Shown here in pieces: positions 26,701 to 38,738 of a stretch of DNA of 64,000 nucleotides. How positions within the stretch are numbered: the stretch's first letter is position 1; the number at the start of each line of letters is the position of its first letter. Both the position numbers and the translations under genes were made by a program. The stretch comes from Lineus longissimus (lineage: Eukaryota; Nemertea; Pilidiophora; Heteronemertea; Lineidae): assembly GCF_910592395.1 (NCBI RefSeq), contig NC_088308.1:5409001-5473000 (forward strand), read 5' to 3'. The notes under the pieces are model-generated. The model was not told the origin of the DNA. It was given only the letters and a program-made list of their open reading frames with translations, and did no database searches.

Positions 26701-29700
26701 TCAGCTTCCGTTCATTATCTCTGTTCTTCCCGATAGGATTAACTGCAAAACATCTGTCTTCGGAGACTGGTACAAAAGAACGCTAATGACTTCATTTCAG
26801 ATTCTATCAAAAATACTTATTTGTCCCGTTGTGATTGAATTAGCATCGTCATACTAGCCACCTTGGAAGATTGTGCCGACCCTCTTTTGTTCAATATCAG
26901 CATCTTTTGTTACATATACAAATATAGATGACTTTCATTGTTATGGCAGACTGGCGTCGAGTCGCAGGAGAGCCTAATCGCCTGTGACATCATGGAAAGC
27001 AAGTTGCATTATATATTTGCAGCCAAAGTTCCAACTGCTTGTGGCTGGTCATCTCGACATCAAACTCACTGTCGCACAGTTTCTCACAGAACTGGCCACT
27101 AGTCTTGTTGGGTCCTGCATTTTAAGTTGAAATGAACGAATGTCTTCTTTATTTGGTTTCTTCCAGTAAACAGCAGTGAGCCTTGGTATCCTACACCATT
27201 GTTCCATCACTCCATCGATTCCCAAATACGGTTTCGCTAAAACTCATGTGTCCTTGCCTTCTTTTTCTTTCCAGGCGATACATATCAAGTCATGGTGTCC
27301 GAGGTTCCGACGATCCCTGTCATAATCGATCCCGTATATGCCTCAATAAACGACGAGGACATCAATGCCAGCACGTGTCCACACTACAGCCAGAAGACCT
27401 CACCCAGCTCCAGCTCGTCCCAGCCCGTCACCAATCATTCCAGTAACTTCCGACGGAGCGAATCAGTCCAACTCCAAAAAAACAAAGACGTTAAAATCAT
27501 TCAGAAGACGAATTTTGCTCGGAGCAGCTCCATGAGAAATGGGGAGGGAGATGGGAAAGCTTTCGCTAAAGAACTTGGGCCCAAGACTAAAGCCAACATA
27601 CAGCTCAAAGAGAAAGGTATGAAAGTGATGTTTTATTTGTAACGTTGCTGAAAAAAACCTATCATGTTCTACTGTTTACTGAAAGCTGGATCCTGGACAA
27701 TCTTTCATATCTGCCGTATTATTGTCAAAGATCTCCACATGATATGAGCTTCAAGGCAGAATTGGCAAAGATGCATGCTCCTCCGATTTGAGTTTTTTTA
27801 TTGCCAAGGCTAATGTCTGTATCTTGCTGGTCTAAGTCCTTTCCCAATGTAACACCCCTTACATCCAGCCATAATCCTACCATCTAACTGGTATAAAAAG
27901 TATAAAGCCGCTTTTTATTGGCAACCCATGTTTCTAAATCCGCAATCCCAGGCTAAAAAAACAAGCTACAGAAAGGGACAAAAACCACAGCACTTCCCCC
28001 ACTCGGCGATTGTCAGATTCGTTTTGGTTCAATCACTAATATGACATGAACAAGAAAGCTTTTGACACGCTGCCAACCTGTCACGTTCCATGCCGTCATT
28101 TCATTTCATTTCCACCGGCTTAACACTAACTCTCTATCACTCGTCTCCGAGTGCCATTTTCAACTTCAATGATTTCACTCCCAGCATGAGTTCAAGGCTC
28201 TGCAGCTACAAATCCAATTTTTCCGATAAAATTTCACTAAGTCAGAGATAAAGTTTCTAAAGTCGCCTCTGTCAATGCTTCCAACCTTAATGAAATTATA
28301 TGGTTGACGGTTAACAGTGCTTTCAATTTGTTATAGATTTCAACGTGAAATTTCTTTAAAAGCTAATACGCGTCATGGAAATTGAGTCATCTTGTATCAG
28401 ACCACTTGCGTTGACGAGCGAGGATTCTATGACATACGTTCGCTCGAATCATTTCTCTGTTTCATACAAAGTTTTTCTCGTGTTGTCATGGTAATGGCCT
28501 TTGAGCGTCGAGTGAATCTTCTCGGCTTTTGTCATTTCGTTTAACAATTTTACGGTCATAGTTTCTTGCTTGTGTTCAAGAATTTGAGGTTTTGGTGTCC
28601 CCAATGGGAGGTACTTGGGAAGAAATTGGATCAGATTTTCAATAAAACAAAAGGTTTTTGCTCCAGTATAAACTGTAACTTCCATCCCTTTGATCTTTGA
28701 GCACTGATAGCAACTTCTGATGCTGAACTGTTCCCCGGTTAGTTGCCAGTTTATAGAGAGAATCTCAAAATAGGTTAAGGCCTATCTAAAACGATGAAGA
28801 AGATTCATCTCTTGAGAGGGGGAGGGGTTCGAGGAGAGACTAAAATCTCGGTCTCTTAAGGCTTCAACCTATTTTGAAATCCTCCCTTAGAGTTTTTGGC
28901 CTAAGTGACCTCAAATTAAAACATTTCTTTGTTTTTCTTTCAGGAGAAAAACTGTCCCTCCTTTCTCGCATTTTCGGCAAAAACAAGAAGAAGCGCGAGG
29001 TTACTCAAGATCAGCCTGAATACTCCACTTTCTCTGGCCAGTTCCCTCCTCCAGAGTGGCAATGGTACGACAACCAACAACAGCAACAACGCAACATGGC
29101 ACAGGAGATTTCAAAATCGCAAACGTGGCACGGTTTCCAACAGCCTCCAAAAGAATATGGCTTAATAGACTGTCGGCCGCCATATATGGACCCTGGCGCA
29201 CCTCCTGAACACATTCCAATGAATGGGCAGACGATGAAACGAAATTCACATGTTAGGGTTCATGATACGCCAAATAGATTGACTAATACGCCTGAAAAAC
29301 ATGTTGTGTCACCCGCTCGAACCGACTCGCATCGTAGCGCCGAGACGTATAGTAGTTTACCAAAAGATAAACGTCGGTCGAATCGCCGTAAGAAGCGTCA
29401 TCATTCGGACAAACATTCTGGGCATCATTATCAAAATGTTAGCAGTCAGATTCAAGTGCAGGCAGACGTACATCACCAGGGGTCGCCACTTCCACCGCCA
29501 TATTCTCTCTACGGAAGCGACATTTCAATCGAGTACAAAGGGCGATTGCCTGCTAAGAATACTCTATATGCCCTTTCGAAGGACAGTGGGGTGAATTGTA
29601 TTGGGAAGAAACAGTCGCGTGGACCATCATCAACAGATAGGGCGAAATATTATAAACGACGGTCTTGTCCGCCGATGTCTAGCGCGGTAGTTTTAGAGGA

Positions 29701-30583
29701 AAGTTGTGGCCATGAGGTGGGAAAACCAATGGTGCTGGGATCGGATAAAGATAACCAATCAGATCGCGAGAAACCTCACATGAATTGCTCCTGTGATGGA
29801 AAGTGTGTAGGACATGAGGGGCGTATTATGAGCGATAGTGGAATAAATTCAGCGCGTAATACTGACATCTCTGATGCCAAAAACACTGACAGATCTTCAG
29901 ATAAACATCTACAAGGGTCAGATAACCATCGGAAGAAATACACTGAACTTGTAAAAAATCGTAGCTGTGAATTAGAACGAATCTCAGATAATGTTAGCGT
30001 GAACTCGAGTCATGAGCGTTTAACGGACACACCAAGTAGTCTGAAATGTGATAAGCTGTTGACCAGTAGCGAACGTTATCCTTCTTACGGTACTGTGATA
30101 GAAGTCGTCAAAGAGGATCATGGGAACTCAATGCAGTGTACGCACGTCCATTTAGTCGAGAAACGCCCTTGTACAAAAGAAGATGTTGAAAATCGAGACA
30201 ATCTGCCTGAATGTGATATGCAGGAACACTCATGTTACCGTAACTCCAAACATCTTCTGTGTCCGCATCATGCTCATCAGCATTACATCGACGCCCAACA
30301 GCACGGACATATCCATAACAACAACAACAACAATACGATTATCAGCGGCCACACGTGCTGGATACATGCGCAGACTCCTCGCGTTGATAACGCGCCCCAT
30401 GGCCATCTTGATAAACGTGCGTCATGCGGCCATGTTCCATACTATGAGACTAATTTAGATGACGAATCGGTCAATTTACGATTGTCCTACAACTCTTTAA
30501 CACAGGCTCAGATGGAAACGTTGAGTTCAGATGCTCAGAGACTTGGCTTTATTGGCGATTATAAAGTTGTGGGATTTGTTTAA
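11501..30583 (+). CDS. Storkhead-box (STOX1/STOX2-like) winged-helix protein, 5' incomplete
   Basis: Three coding exons are seen: 11501-11731, 27275-27616 and 28944-30583, with stop TAA at 30581-30583. All junctions are phase 1 with clean donor and acceptor sites, and together they encode about 737 residues. The first exon begins GDINGIEMQTIPQTQFIPLP, matching the conserved storkhead-box start (human STOX: GD..P..M.PI.QSQFIPL), and continues through the winged-helix fold to AREKKIGLSG. The next exon supplies DTYQVMVSE, the strand that follows in vertebrates. The third exon has the family's second conserved block, KLSLLSRIFGKNKKK then FSGQFPPPEW, and a late DSGINSAR motif like the DSG(I/F)NSPR of the vertebrate proteins. 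The tail is His/Asn-rich near 30260-30350. Vertebrate STOX proteins are DNA-binding regulators. Function here is inferred from the family. The N-terminal exon is missing from what I can see. Confidence 0.9.
17010..17350. repeat. Diverged direct duplication, about 200-bp unit
   Basis: Two copies share the same ordered words: CCCATGGC, GTTGAATAA, TGATGATG.AGCAAA, CTTCAAGGTCGT or CTCCAAGGTCGT, CATTAGGAC..ATGATGTGACA and AAGTCATA. Copy one is about 17013-17170 and copy two about 17216-17342. The copies are clearly old, with many substitutions and small indels. They lie within the long STOX intron. Confidence 0.6.
17875..18180. repeat. Diverged direct duplication, about 183-bp spacing
   Basis: The phrase TTCATTTCATGCTTG(G/A)TGCTGC occurs near 17888 and 18071. 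Both copies are followed by a GATTC(A/G)GTAATAA word about 50-70 bp later. This is an old partial tandem duplication in the STOX intron, next to the one at 17010-17350. Confidence 0.5.
27275..27616 (+). CDS. STOX middle exon, Ser-rich linker
   Basis: The acceptor is a strong pyrimidine tract ending TTTCCAG at 27274, and the donor is GTATGA after 27616. It is 342 nt, phase 1 in and out. It encodes the end of the winged-helix unit (DTYQVMV) and then a low-complexity linker rich in Ser, Asn, Gln and Lys. The linker includes a patch of serines and a basic stretch ending KTKANIQLKEKG. No catalytic or zinc-binding motif is visible. Linker sequence is poorly conserved in this family. Confidence 0.85.
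27617..28943 (+). other. STOX intron before the last exon
   Basis: A 1.3-kb intron with a GTATGA donor and a TTTCTTTCAG acceptor. The open frame starting at 28874 runs through the acceptor into the exon, but the stretch before 28944 is intronic. I see no other feature in it. Confidence 0.8.
28944..30583 (+). CDS. STOX terminal exon with conserved KKK..FSGQFPPPEW block
   Basis: 1640 nt to the stop. It begins in phase 1 with GEKLSLLSRIFGKNKKK and then EYSTFSGQFPPPEWQW, equivalent to the vertebrate block before the long variable tail. The rest is low-complexity and hydrophilic: a Gln run, many Ser/Arg/Lys and His-rich clusters (for example around 29390-29440 and 30255-30340), and the DSGIN motif near 29830. 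The C-terminus ends GDYKVVGFV. No membrane segment or signal peptide is seen. Confidence 0.9.
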
Positions 30584-33500
30584 CCTTTTAGAGAATAGAG
30601 AAAGAGGTTGGTTATCACATTAAACGACATTTTTTATTCTGCATCCAAATGAGGATGGGTTCAGCTTCAAGGGAGCAAACCCTTTCGATTAGTTGTGCAA
30701 GTAGTTTTAGAATACATTAGACACAAGCAAAGCCCGTTCTAAAGTGCTGTGCGAACAAGCAATTCCAATTGCTGTTTGATAAAAATTGCACCTTTGCGCA
30801 ACGTTTCAGAAGCAATAGTCGTTGACATCATGAAATGCAATGTTTGTATGTTAGATCTTAGTGCCATAGATGGTTGACTTGTGCCCTGATCTCACTGTAC
30901 TAATCGCTCCAGAATCCCATTACGGTGCTGTTGGGACATGTCCCAAGCAGGGAGGACTGGGGACTTGTCGGCCAGAAATGTACAATGGAACCTAGGGGTT
31001 TCAAACTACTATAAGCTGCTCGTTTGGGCACCAAGTTGAACTGGGAGCACCAGTTCCGGTTTTCCGTAATTGCTTTTTGGTTTTTGACTTCCCAAACCGA
31101 TTTTAGCCACCCAGCACATGACATGGCCATCGTGTCTAAAACATTCTGTTTCAGTCCCAAAAACTGTCTTATCAGGAGACATGGGGTAGAGCCCCGGTTG
31201 GGAAAATTAGAAAGCCCTACAGAGGACAAGTAAAGCTGTTCTCCAAATTTTGACTCGAAGGTTTCATTGTACAAAACTAGCCATATTTGAACTCTTTTTA
31301 TCGATGATGACTTCACTAGCAATCCATGTCACAAAGACGTAGCAATACCCATACCTTGTGTCGTATTTTATAATATCACTGGTCATTTTTGACACACCAG
31401 TCACCAGTTAGTGGGTAGCTATATTTTACATAGTAACTGTCTACACATATTTGCATTTGTTGGTTTTATTCCAGAAATGTTTTTTACATTCCAATTAAGA
31501 TTTTGAAACCATTTTCGTGTACATCCCAAATTGAAATTCCTTTGCATCTAGATACTCTATTGACTAGGTAATTTCATTATCATTCTCATATTAATGTTGG
31601 TTTCATATTCAATACGAAGATTTTTTGACGATCTTTGCTAAGTTTCGGCAAAATACATTAAAAAACAATAATAATAGAATTATCCACTGAAAGTTAGGCA
31701 TGTTGAAGGGCCAATACAGTGTGAGCAATTTATGGTGTGGTGTATTTTGACAATGTCTGACGAGGCACTGTTTAAGAATCAGGCGAGTTTGTCTATAAAT
31801 CAGTCGATTGAAATTCGTGGATATGTTGGCGCTCCCAGGAAGGAGAAGCTACATAGAACTACTTTAGAGATGAATCAATGACCATAGGCTAGCCAGCTTC
31901 TGTGGTAGCCTGTTGTAATTAGTTGACTCAATTTTGCCCTTGGTTTGCTGGGAATGAAGCTGCATTTCATAAATCATGAGCCAGTAATGGCCAGAGGAGG
32001 GGACACACCATACACTTTAAATACGTTTTCAATAAAATGGAAATCATGTTGCTAGGTTCATGCGTCAACTGAACTGCCCCCAATCTGGAAGCATAAAAAC
32101 GAATTTAAAAAAAATTGTTTTACAAAATTATTCGGATTGCTCCCTGGATCTACCCCAAGGAATATTGCGATTAAAAACAAATGTGTGGAGATATTTTCAG
32201 CAAACCTTGGGTTGAATGAAGTAATATTTGTATTATACCTGTCAATGATATATTTATGTACAAGTGATCTGTTTGTGATTTAGATTCTGTAAATACTCGA
32301 TTATCGGATACTCTGGAGGATCTGCAAGGCTTGGAGACAAGATCTCACAAATGTGCATTCACAAAAGCAGTCAATTTTAACACACTCCTTTCTCGGTAAT
32401 CTGCGCTGACTTCTACAGGTTGTCCCAAAATACCATTTTTCCCAAAACTTTCCAACTTTATGTACAATGGTCTGTTGTGACGTACACAAGTATTTAGAAT
32501 CTCGACTGAAAACTAGCTGTGCTGTCACTGGAGATAGATTGCAGTACTTGTTGAGACACCCTGTAAGATATTAGGACAAATTTGAAGAAATTTTCTTTTC
32601 TGTAGCAGAAAGCATAGATGACGGGTAGTCACCAAGGGTACTTTCTCAACTGTGTTTATTTATTCTACCACTGCAGTAAATCCTACTGAATTCACTGTTT
32701 CTTTGAGTGCTCATTTGCAAAGTTTGTTCATTTTGTACAAAATTAAAAAGAAATTGTGGAATTTGAGATTTTACATTGTCAGTTGAAGTTAGTTCACACG
32801 GGTTGGTGAATTTTACTCTTTTCTTTCTACCAGTTATCACAAATGATCAGTTGTCAGTTTTGCCAACCTTGTGTGAATAGGTTTTGCAAACTGAACATAT
32901 AACGGCAGCCGCCACATTACAAGTCTATCGTAATCTCTCTTCTCCCTATGAAATGAAAATGAATTTTTCTTTAACTTTTTCCGCATTCATTTGACTCGTT
33001 ATTAGCTTTTGCTAAAGGGCGACACAAATACTCATCATCATCTCCCCACGTCCTTGAGGCTATCCCATGATTCCATACCGACCTTAGAAATATCAAATTA
33101 CCGCCAACCTAGAAGCATTCCATAGTACTAAGTCCAATCCACCTAACTTGAGAATTGTTGCTGTGTTATATGCACAGGCTCTGTAGAAAAATGTATTGGA
33201 GATGTGTACATTAATGGTTGAATCAGATTTTGGAGTCCAATTCTTTTAAGTTGAACATATCTGCCTATACATAGTTTGTTTAATGTATGGCTAAATGTGC
33301 AGTTGAATCCGTCATGCTTAGGCTGAGTCGGAGCACAATCACCCGCCTCCCCATAATTACCTAGAGAAAAATGACGTTCTCCCATCAGCCATTGGCAACT
33401 CATAATACGATCCTCGCAAAAAGAAGAAATAATGTACTATTTATTGCCGCTAGACATCATCAGGACCAAAATGCTCTCGATGATAGTTATCTCGTAATGT

Positions 33501-36500
33501 CTCGGGGCATAAACATTGTCTTCGCCAGCTTCCACTCAAGTCACAATTCAATGAAGTCAAATTTTATGTCATTGTGTTTCAAAAGCCTCAATCATTTCGG
33601 TGTAAGCAATGACTTCTCTTCAGCTAAGATTTCCAAAAAAGTCAAATTCTAAGCGATATATATTTTGTAACTGTTGAATTGAACTCCAAAACCCTGATTT
33701 CACACACTCCCAATTGAAATATTGAACTTGATATTTTAAATCACTTAAATGATTAAAAACAATACTGCCCTGAAGTGCTCCAATCAGCATTTCAAACTTT
33801 TCTTATAAAAATTTGTTTGTTTTTATAGTTTTTTTCTCACCAACTTGTGTATATACAAAGAGATTTTTATTAGAGTATGTAATTTATATTGCCTACATTC
33901 CTCTGCTTGTGTGTAGTGTTATCGATGTCTAATGTATGGTATGGTAAAACTGTACGCATTCTGTTATCACAGTGGCCAAATGTCAATAAAACTTAACACA
34001 ACGTCTCCTCCATGTTATAAAGATCACTTCTGTCAACCGCTAAATTTTCATGCAGTTTTTTTCCTGATTCTCACGATGCCACTTTTGTCTGAGAACTGGA
34101 GACTGAATATGGGCGTTCTCGATCCAGAGTCATCTCCTCCCTGACACCTTTTCATTTCAGTGGCAAAGTAGGAGGCGCAGTGAGTCACGTACCTTTCCAT
34201 GGCTGGTAGGGCAGTAAGTTTTCACGCAAAATCTATTGTTGTGCTAGTGTTGTGATGTCATTTGGTGGTTCTGCTAGCTGGCCCATGTGACATTAACGAA
34301 TCAACTGTTGACATTGGACACCTCGTTATAAAGTTCAGCCAGGCCTTTAAAAGGTACTTGACGCACTGTGCCACCTACCTACAGGAATTATCCAAAGTCC
34401 ACTTCCTCATTGCCCGTACGACAAAATCTGTGAAAAAGAAGCTGTCCGTTTCATTGATATTTGGTCCTGTTGTGGATTGCTCCATGAGCACATCAGTATT
34501 TTAGTAAATAAAGATCAAATCAATCTTACTAGAAATGGAATCTTGTTGTTTATTTGCTCCAGACTGTTAAGATCTGGTGACTCAAAATTACTGGATGTCT
34601 CTTAATAAGTCTCTCAATTCTCCCTCTGTCATTCAAGAGAGTAACAAGAGTAACATGTTGGCATCATGAAACTTCCCATCTTGACCCTCAATGTATTGAC
34701 ATTGCTCAGCTTCCAGGCAACGCACATATAGGCCATGGCTACGGAGACCTTCAGTATGGAAACTTCCTTATGATGTGAAAGGAAGCAAAACCAAAATCCA
34801 AACCCTAATTTAGAGAAATCTTTCCCTTTCCCTTAACCGGCAACAGATTTCCACTGAGTGAATCTGCTAGTCTTGGCTTCATAGGACTGTGACAATTGGG
34901 TCTATCACGGACTCCAGGGAATAATCCATTCGTTGCAGACCGACCTATCAACTCCCATTTTTGTTCAATGATCAGGAGATACTGACTGGATGATGGAAGT
35001 GAGCTCCCTGCCGGCGTCTAGACTCGTTTTCAAATCGATACAAGTCTAATTCATCTTCAAGCTTCGAACTTGCTCCTAAATGTCGCCTCATCTAACTACA
35101 GACAATGTTATCATTGATAACAGCCAGCAGAAGGCAATGTACCAGTGTGCAAATCTATATCATGTATTGATCATGTTGATTGGTACATGTCTTTATCAGT
35201 ACAGCTGAGTTTTCGTTTACACTTTAAAATGCCTTGGTTACATGCTATCAATATGTGTACAGTAGAACCTCTCTATCAAGGACACTCTCGGGACTGACAA
35301 GTGCTGTCCTTACTAGAGAGGTGTCCTGATTAGAGAGGTCAAACTGAACAAAAACAACCAATTTAGGGACAAAACAAATGTCCTCTATCTGGAAAGTATC
35401 CTTAATAGAGAGGTGTCCAATAAGAGAGGTCCCACTGTAGTGGAAAATATGTTGAGCCTCTTTTTGATTTCAGCAGTGACTTCAAGGACGGTGATAAATC
35501 TTCGATCAGTGTTTTTGAGACGCACAGTAGTTTTTGCTTAAACCTAAACTTAGGCCCAATGATTACATAAGATGTAATATATTACATCTTCTTTATCAAC
35601 TCTGTGGCCTACCCACGTCTTCAATTCAATTCAGTTATTTTTTTAACTCCTTATCCAACTTCTTGTGAAACTGGTACTAAAGTTGTATAACTTTATTATA
35701 TATGAATCAGACGATCTGTCTCGTACAGGCACTCTTCCCAACCCCCGCTTCATGTCTGTTGGTTGTACCGGGCCACAGTTGGTAGGTTCGATTTCTTTTG
35801 AAATTCTGCTCATTTGTATCCAGTCTTAAATTCTACCGATTCTCTTAAGGTATATTTTTTTAAGGCATGTCATTTTCATCCAAATTAAATTTCACCATCC
35901 AACTTATTGTTCATCTCCTGCAACCTACTACACAAATAAGATACACAGAGCTTTATATATTTGATATGTATTTATTGAACTCACAAGTTGAAATGGAACA
36001 GTCATTTGAATAATCGTGATCCTTTGACAGCTTTGAATCAACACCACAGTGCTGCTATCTATCAAATAACTGATAACATTATTTTCCTATGATAATAGTT
36101 GCCAGAACTAAAAATATTCTAAATGTCATTCTGACAGAATGTTAACATTCTAGTCTCTCTCGTTCTCCCTTCATTCCGTCCTGCAGGATGTGTCAGGAGG
36201 AAAAAGAAAGGTTTTACAGACACTAACATTTGTCGATGAGAGACAAAGTCGCATCCTAGGATTCCCGGACTTGACTCATCATTTTTAAAGTTTCTCCCGA
36301 TCATATGACAAAATCCTATGTACATTTGTTGTAACAAGATGTACATTTCTCAAATGTCATATATCAGTTCGATGAATATTTTTTCCTGCCTCCCCACTAA
36401 CTTGAATATCGCTGTTGCTCCAATTAAATACCGTAGCACTTCTTCTCATAATACAAATTCTGCACCAGTGCACAAAATCTCGTGTAAAACAAGCATGGGT

Positions 36501-36729
36501 ACAACAAGTTCTAAGTTGATGAAATTTATCTCATTTTCTGTGTTCTGGAAATCACAGAGAAAGTTGTTGTCAGTGTCCAGTTCACAGTTAAAATAATCTT
36601 GATTTCATGGAATGTTTACTCAGATTCCAAATTCATGAAATCACATGAAATCCCAGACATTCTGTTGGTAATTTCCTGTCGATACAATTTATCTGCAGAT
36701 ATCAGGTTTTCAAAATTACAATCTGAGAT
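30584..36729. other. Intergenic region between STOX and CYSTM1
   Basis: A 6-kb AT-rich region between the convergent STOX and CYSTM1 genes. The first part should hold the STOX 3' UTR, whose end I cannot fix. The longest frame (30900-31322, minus) has no recognisable domain. A complete MITE lies at 35260-35437. Nothing else is supportable. Confidence 0.6.
35260..35437. mobile_element. 178-bp MITE with TA target-site duplication
   Basis: It starts CAGTAGAACCTCTCTATCAA and ends GAGAGGTCCCACTG, so the ends are imperfect inverted repeats. It is flanked by TA on both sides (35258-35259 and 35438-35439). Internal copies of AGAGAGGTGTCC and its complement let most of it fold. TA duplication and CAGT ends fit non-autonomous Tc1/mariner/pogo-type elements. 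No coding capacity. Partial relatives occur at 36898 and 53197. Confidence 0.8.
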
Positions 36730-36735
36730 TTTATT
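36730..36735 (-). other. Candidate poly(A) signal for CYSTM1-like gene
   Basis: AATAAA on the minus strand, about 20 nt past the stop codon. This would give a very short 3' UTR. A site further downstream is possible. Confidence 0.4.
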
Positions 36736-36754
36736 ATCAACATCCACTAGTCCA

Positions 36755-37386
36755 TTAATTACTTGCGGCAGCCATGCAGCAACAGCAGAGGATGGCCGCA
36801 CACACTGTCATTAAAGCACAGTCCTGTGCGTCCTCTTCATCTCTCCGACGTTGTTCGTCCACAACATACCTATAACAGAAACAACAAAGATAAAGGCACA
36901 GTAGAACCTCTCTATAAGGACACCCCTGGGACTGATCAATTCTGGCCTTCATGGAGATTCACTGGACTGACCAATTCTGTCCTTAATGGAGAATCCTTGG
37001 ACTGCCCCTTGACGTTTCTAATGGAGGTGCTCATACACGTAAAACAGGGCCAACGCATATAGATAAAATGACGATAAAGGCTTGTTGCCCTATACTCACA
37101 CTGTTGTATTTTGATGATGATGATGACGATGAGGATGATTACAGTCGCTATCCGAGGACGACGACGACCCATGTCTATGATGCTTCTTGTGATGGTGATG
37201 TCCCTGCATATAAGACGGCTCTGGGTAGTATCCCTGTGGCTGTTGCTGGTAGGGTGGAGGGACACCGTATTGTTGATTGCCATTTGCTGGGACTGCCCAG
37301 CCCGGGTGTGGGCCATATCCTGGCTGTGGGGGAGGAGCCCCAGGTCCTGGCTGTGGCGGAGCGTTTGGGTATTGTTGATACGCCAT
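36755..37386 (-). CDS. CYSTM1: CYSTM1-like cysteine-rich tail protein
   Basis: Two coding exons, 37386-37100 and 36869-36755, joined in phase 2 (GTGAGT donor, TTATAG acceptor), 133 residues. Residues 1-62 are Pro/Gln/Gly/Tyr-rich (PPPYQQQPQGYYPEP), 63-91 are strikingly His-rich with a Ser run, and 96-133 form the CYSTM tail: VYVVDEQRRRDEEDAQ, then Cys113, Cys119 and the run CCCC at 124-127. Human CYSTM1 has the same Pro-rich head and TTVYVV-DQRRDE..CCCC tail, which is thought to associate with membranes. It is longer than human CYSTM1 (97 residues), mainly through the His-rich insert. A possible acceptor lies just upstream of the ATG (CTCTTCAG), so a 5' UTR intron is likely. The role is unknown. 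Stress-related functions are reported for plant and yeast members. Confidence 0.85.
36898..37020. mobile_element. Partial MITE copy within the CYSTM1-like intron
   Basis: ACAGTAGAACCTCTCTATAAGGACACC matches one end of the 35260-35437 element, with related CTGTCCTTAATGGAGA sequence inside. The far terminal repeat is not recognisable. It fills about half of the 230-nt intron (36870-37099). Confidence 0.65.
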
Positions 37387-38521
37387 CCTTGCCTCTGAAG
37401 AGGAATTGTCACTTTCAAAATATCATTACCCTGGTCTGTCACAGAATGCGTCCTCTCATGGGCAATGGAATGCATGGTCATATCTTCTCATATGATCTTT
37501 AATGCATAGCACGCAAATAATGCACAAACTTAATAGCCAGTGCTTCCGTTTGCTATTTGATTGGATTGGTGATAGTCTGGGAGTTTCAAGGCACAGGTGC
37601 CCACACACTGCACTTTCAGGATTTAAATCTACTCAAAGGTTATATATCAAAGTGGTGATTAGCCTTAGACCCTGAAGGCTTGTATGGCATACAAACTATC
37701 ATATAAATACTAAAGCATGCTTGGGTGTATTTTGGGCAAATTTGAGATAAGGAATTTAAAGGACATTATTATTTATTCCATCCTGGCACCAGTTTTTTTC
37801 AATATACTCCGCCTCTCGATATTTCATTTTTGTATACAAGGTAGGAGTATCATAAACCTGTATCTCAGGCCGATTTACTCGAACACTTATATCTTTCAAA
37901 CACACCTGTATAGTAACACAATAATTACCTATGTATTGTGCGAACTTTAGTCCTGTTGATGTCTGGAGTCAAAATAATGAAAGTAATATCCTATCCAGTA
38001 AGTTTTCCTTTCCCGTTTATGGCTGTATGTGTGATGTAACGGATCCAAGCTTTAAGCAAGACTTTTCAATCCAGTCTACTTCCTTATCACATGTAAATTA
38101 TCTCATGTGACAATTACAATAGTCTCAGGAGTGTAATCTGTCTGGAAATGGGCCATCTCAGTTTTCAACTCACTGGGTCAAGTTTATTGAAATGAAATGC
38201 AGGCATCACTGAATGTATTGTAGGCCTATATGTATACATGTGACATGCTGCATTTTGGTCATAATTGAATTGAATGATCAATGACAAGCCGTTGCTCTTG
38301 CTCGTCAATGATTGCTGCTTGAATGATTTCCAAATAAATCATCTTTTTCATAGTCATCATGCACAAGATGGCATGAGGAGAGATTTCAAAAGCCAAGATG
38401 GACATCATGAAACACAAACACAATATCGCTGTAAAAATATTTTATTGGTTTTTTATGTGTAAATCACCAGCTACAAATATACAGAAAAAGGACAGCAGGG
38501 CGTGTTTCACTTTTATTTTAC
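37387..38521. other. 5' flank of CYSTM1-like gene and 3' flank of INTS15
   Basis: Between two minus-strand genes. It should contain the promoter and any 5' UTR exon of the CYSTM1-like gene. I see no repeat or open frame worth reporting. TA-rich sequence predominates. Confidence 0.5.
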
Positions 38522-38527
38522 ACTCCA
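38522..38527 (-). other. Candidate poly(A) signal for INTS15
   Basis: AATAAA on the minus strand, about 210 nt past the INTS15 stop, a usual distance for a compact 3' UTR. Confidence 0.5.
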
Positions 38528-38738
38528 GTGAACAACTGTGAAAAATCTGTTCAACTGAAACGCCCAGCACTCATATTTTTTTAACAATGCAGACACAAGC
38601 AAAGATTGTTTATGTTAGGTAGGCATTCCATTGAAGTTTTCAGAAGCAATTCTGTCACAAAAGACAAGAAGATCACACCAGTCTCTATTTTGAAGTCGAT
38701 GCAGATGCCACTCGGATTCTTCAGAATTTGGCAGGGTT

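Larger units (their letters stand above)
11732..27274 (+). other. 15.5-kb STOX intron
   Basis: A long intron between the winged-helix exon and the middle exon. I found no nested gene with supportable exons on either strand. It contains direct-repeat patches at 17010-17350 and 17875-18180. Stretches near 19100-20600 and 22500-24500 look more GC- and CpG-rich than the surroundings and could hold regulatory sequence, but nothing in the sequence alone proves that. Confidence 0.7.

Noticed and set aside
36936-37481. 181-codon minus-strand open frame overlapping the CYSTM1-like first exon
   Set aside because: It is in a different frame from the CYSTM1 homology, runs through the intron and donor, and shows no known domain. 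The Pro/Gln/His-rich composition keeps several frames open.
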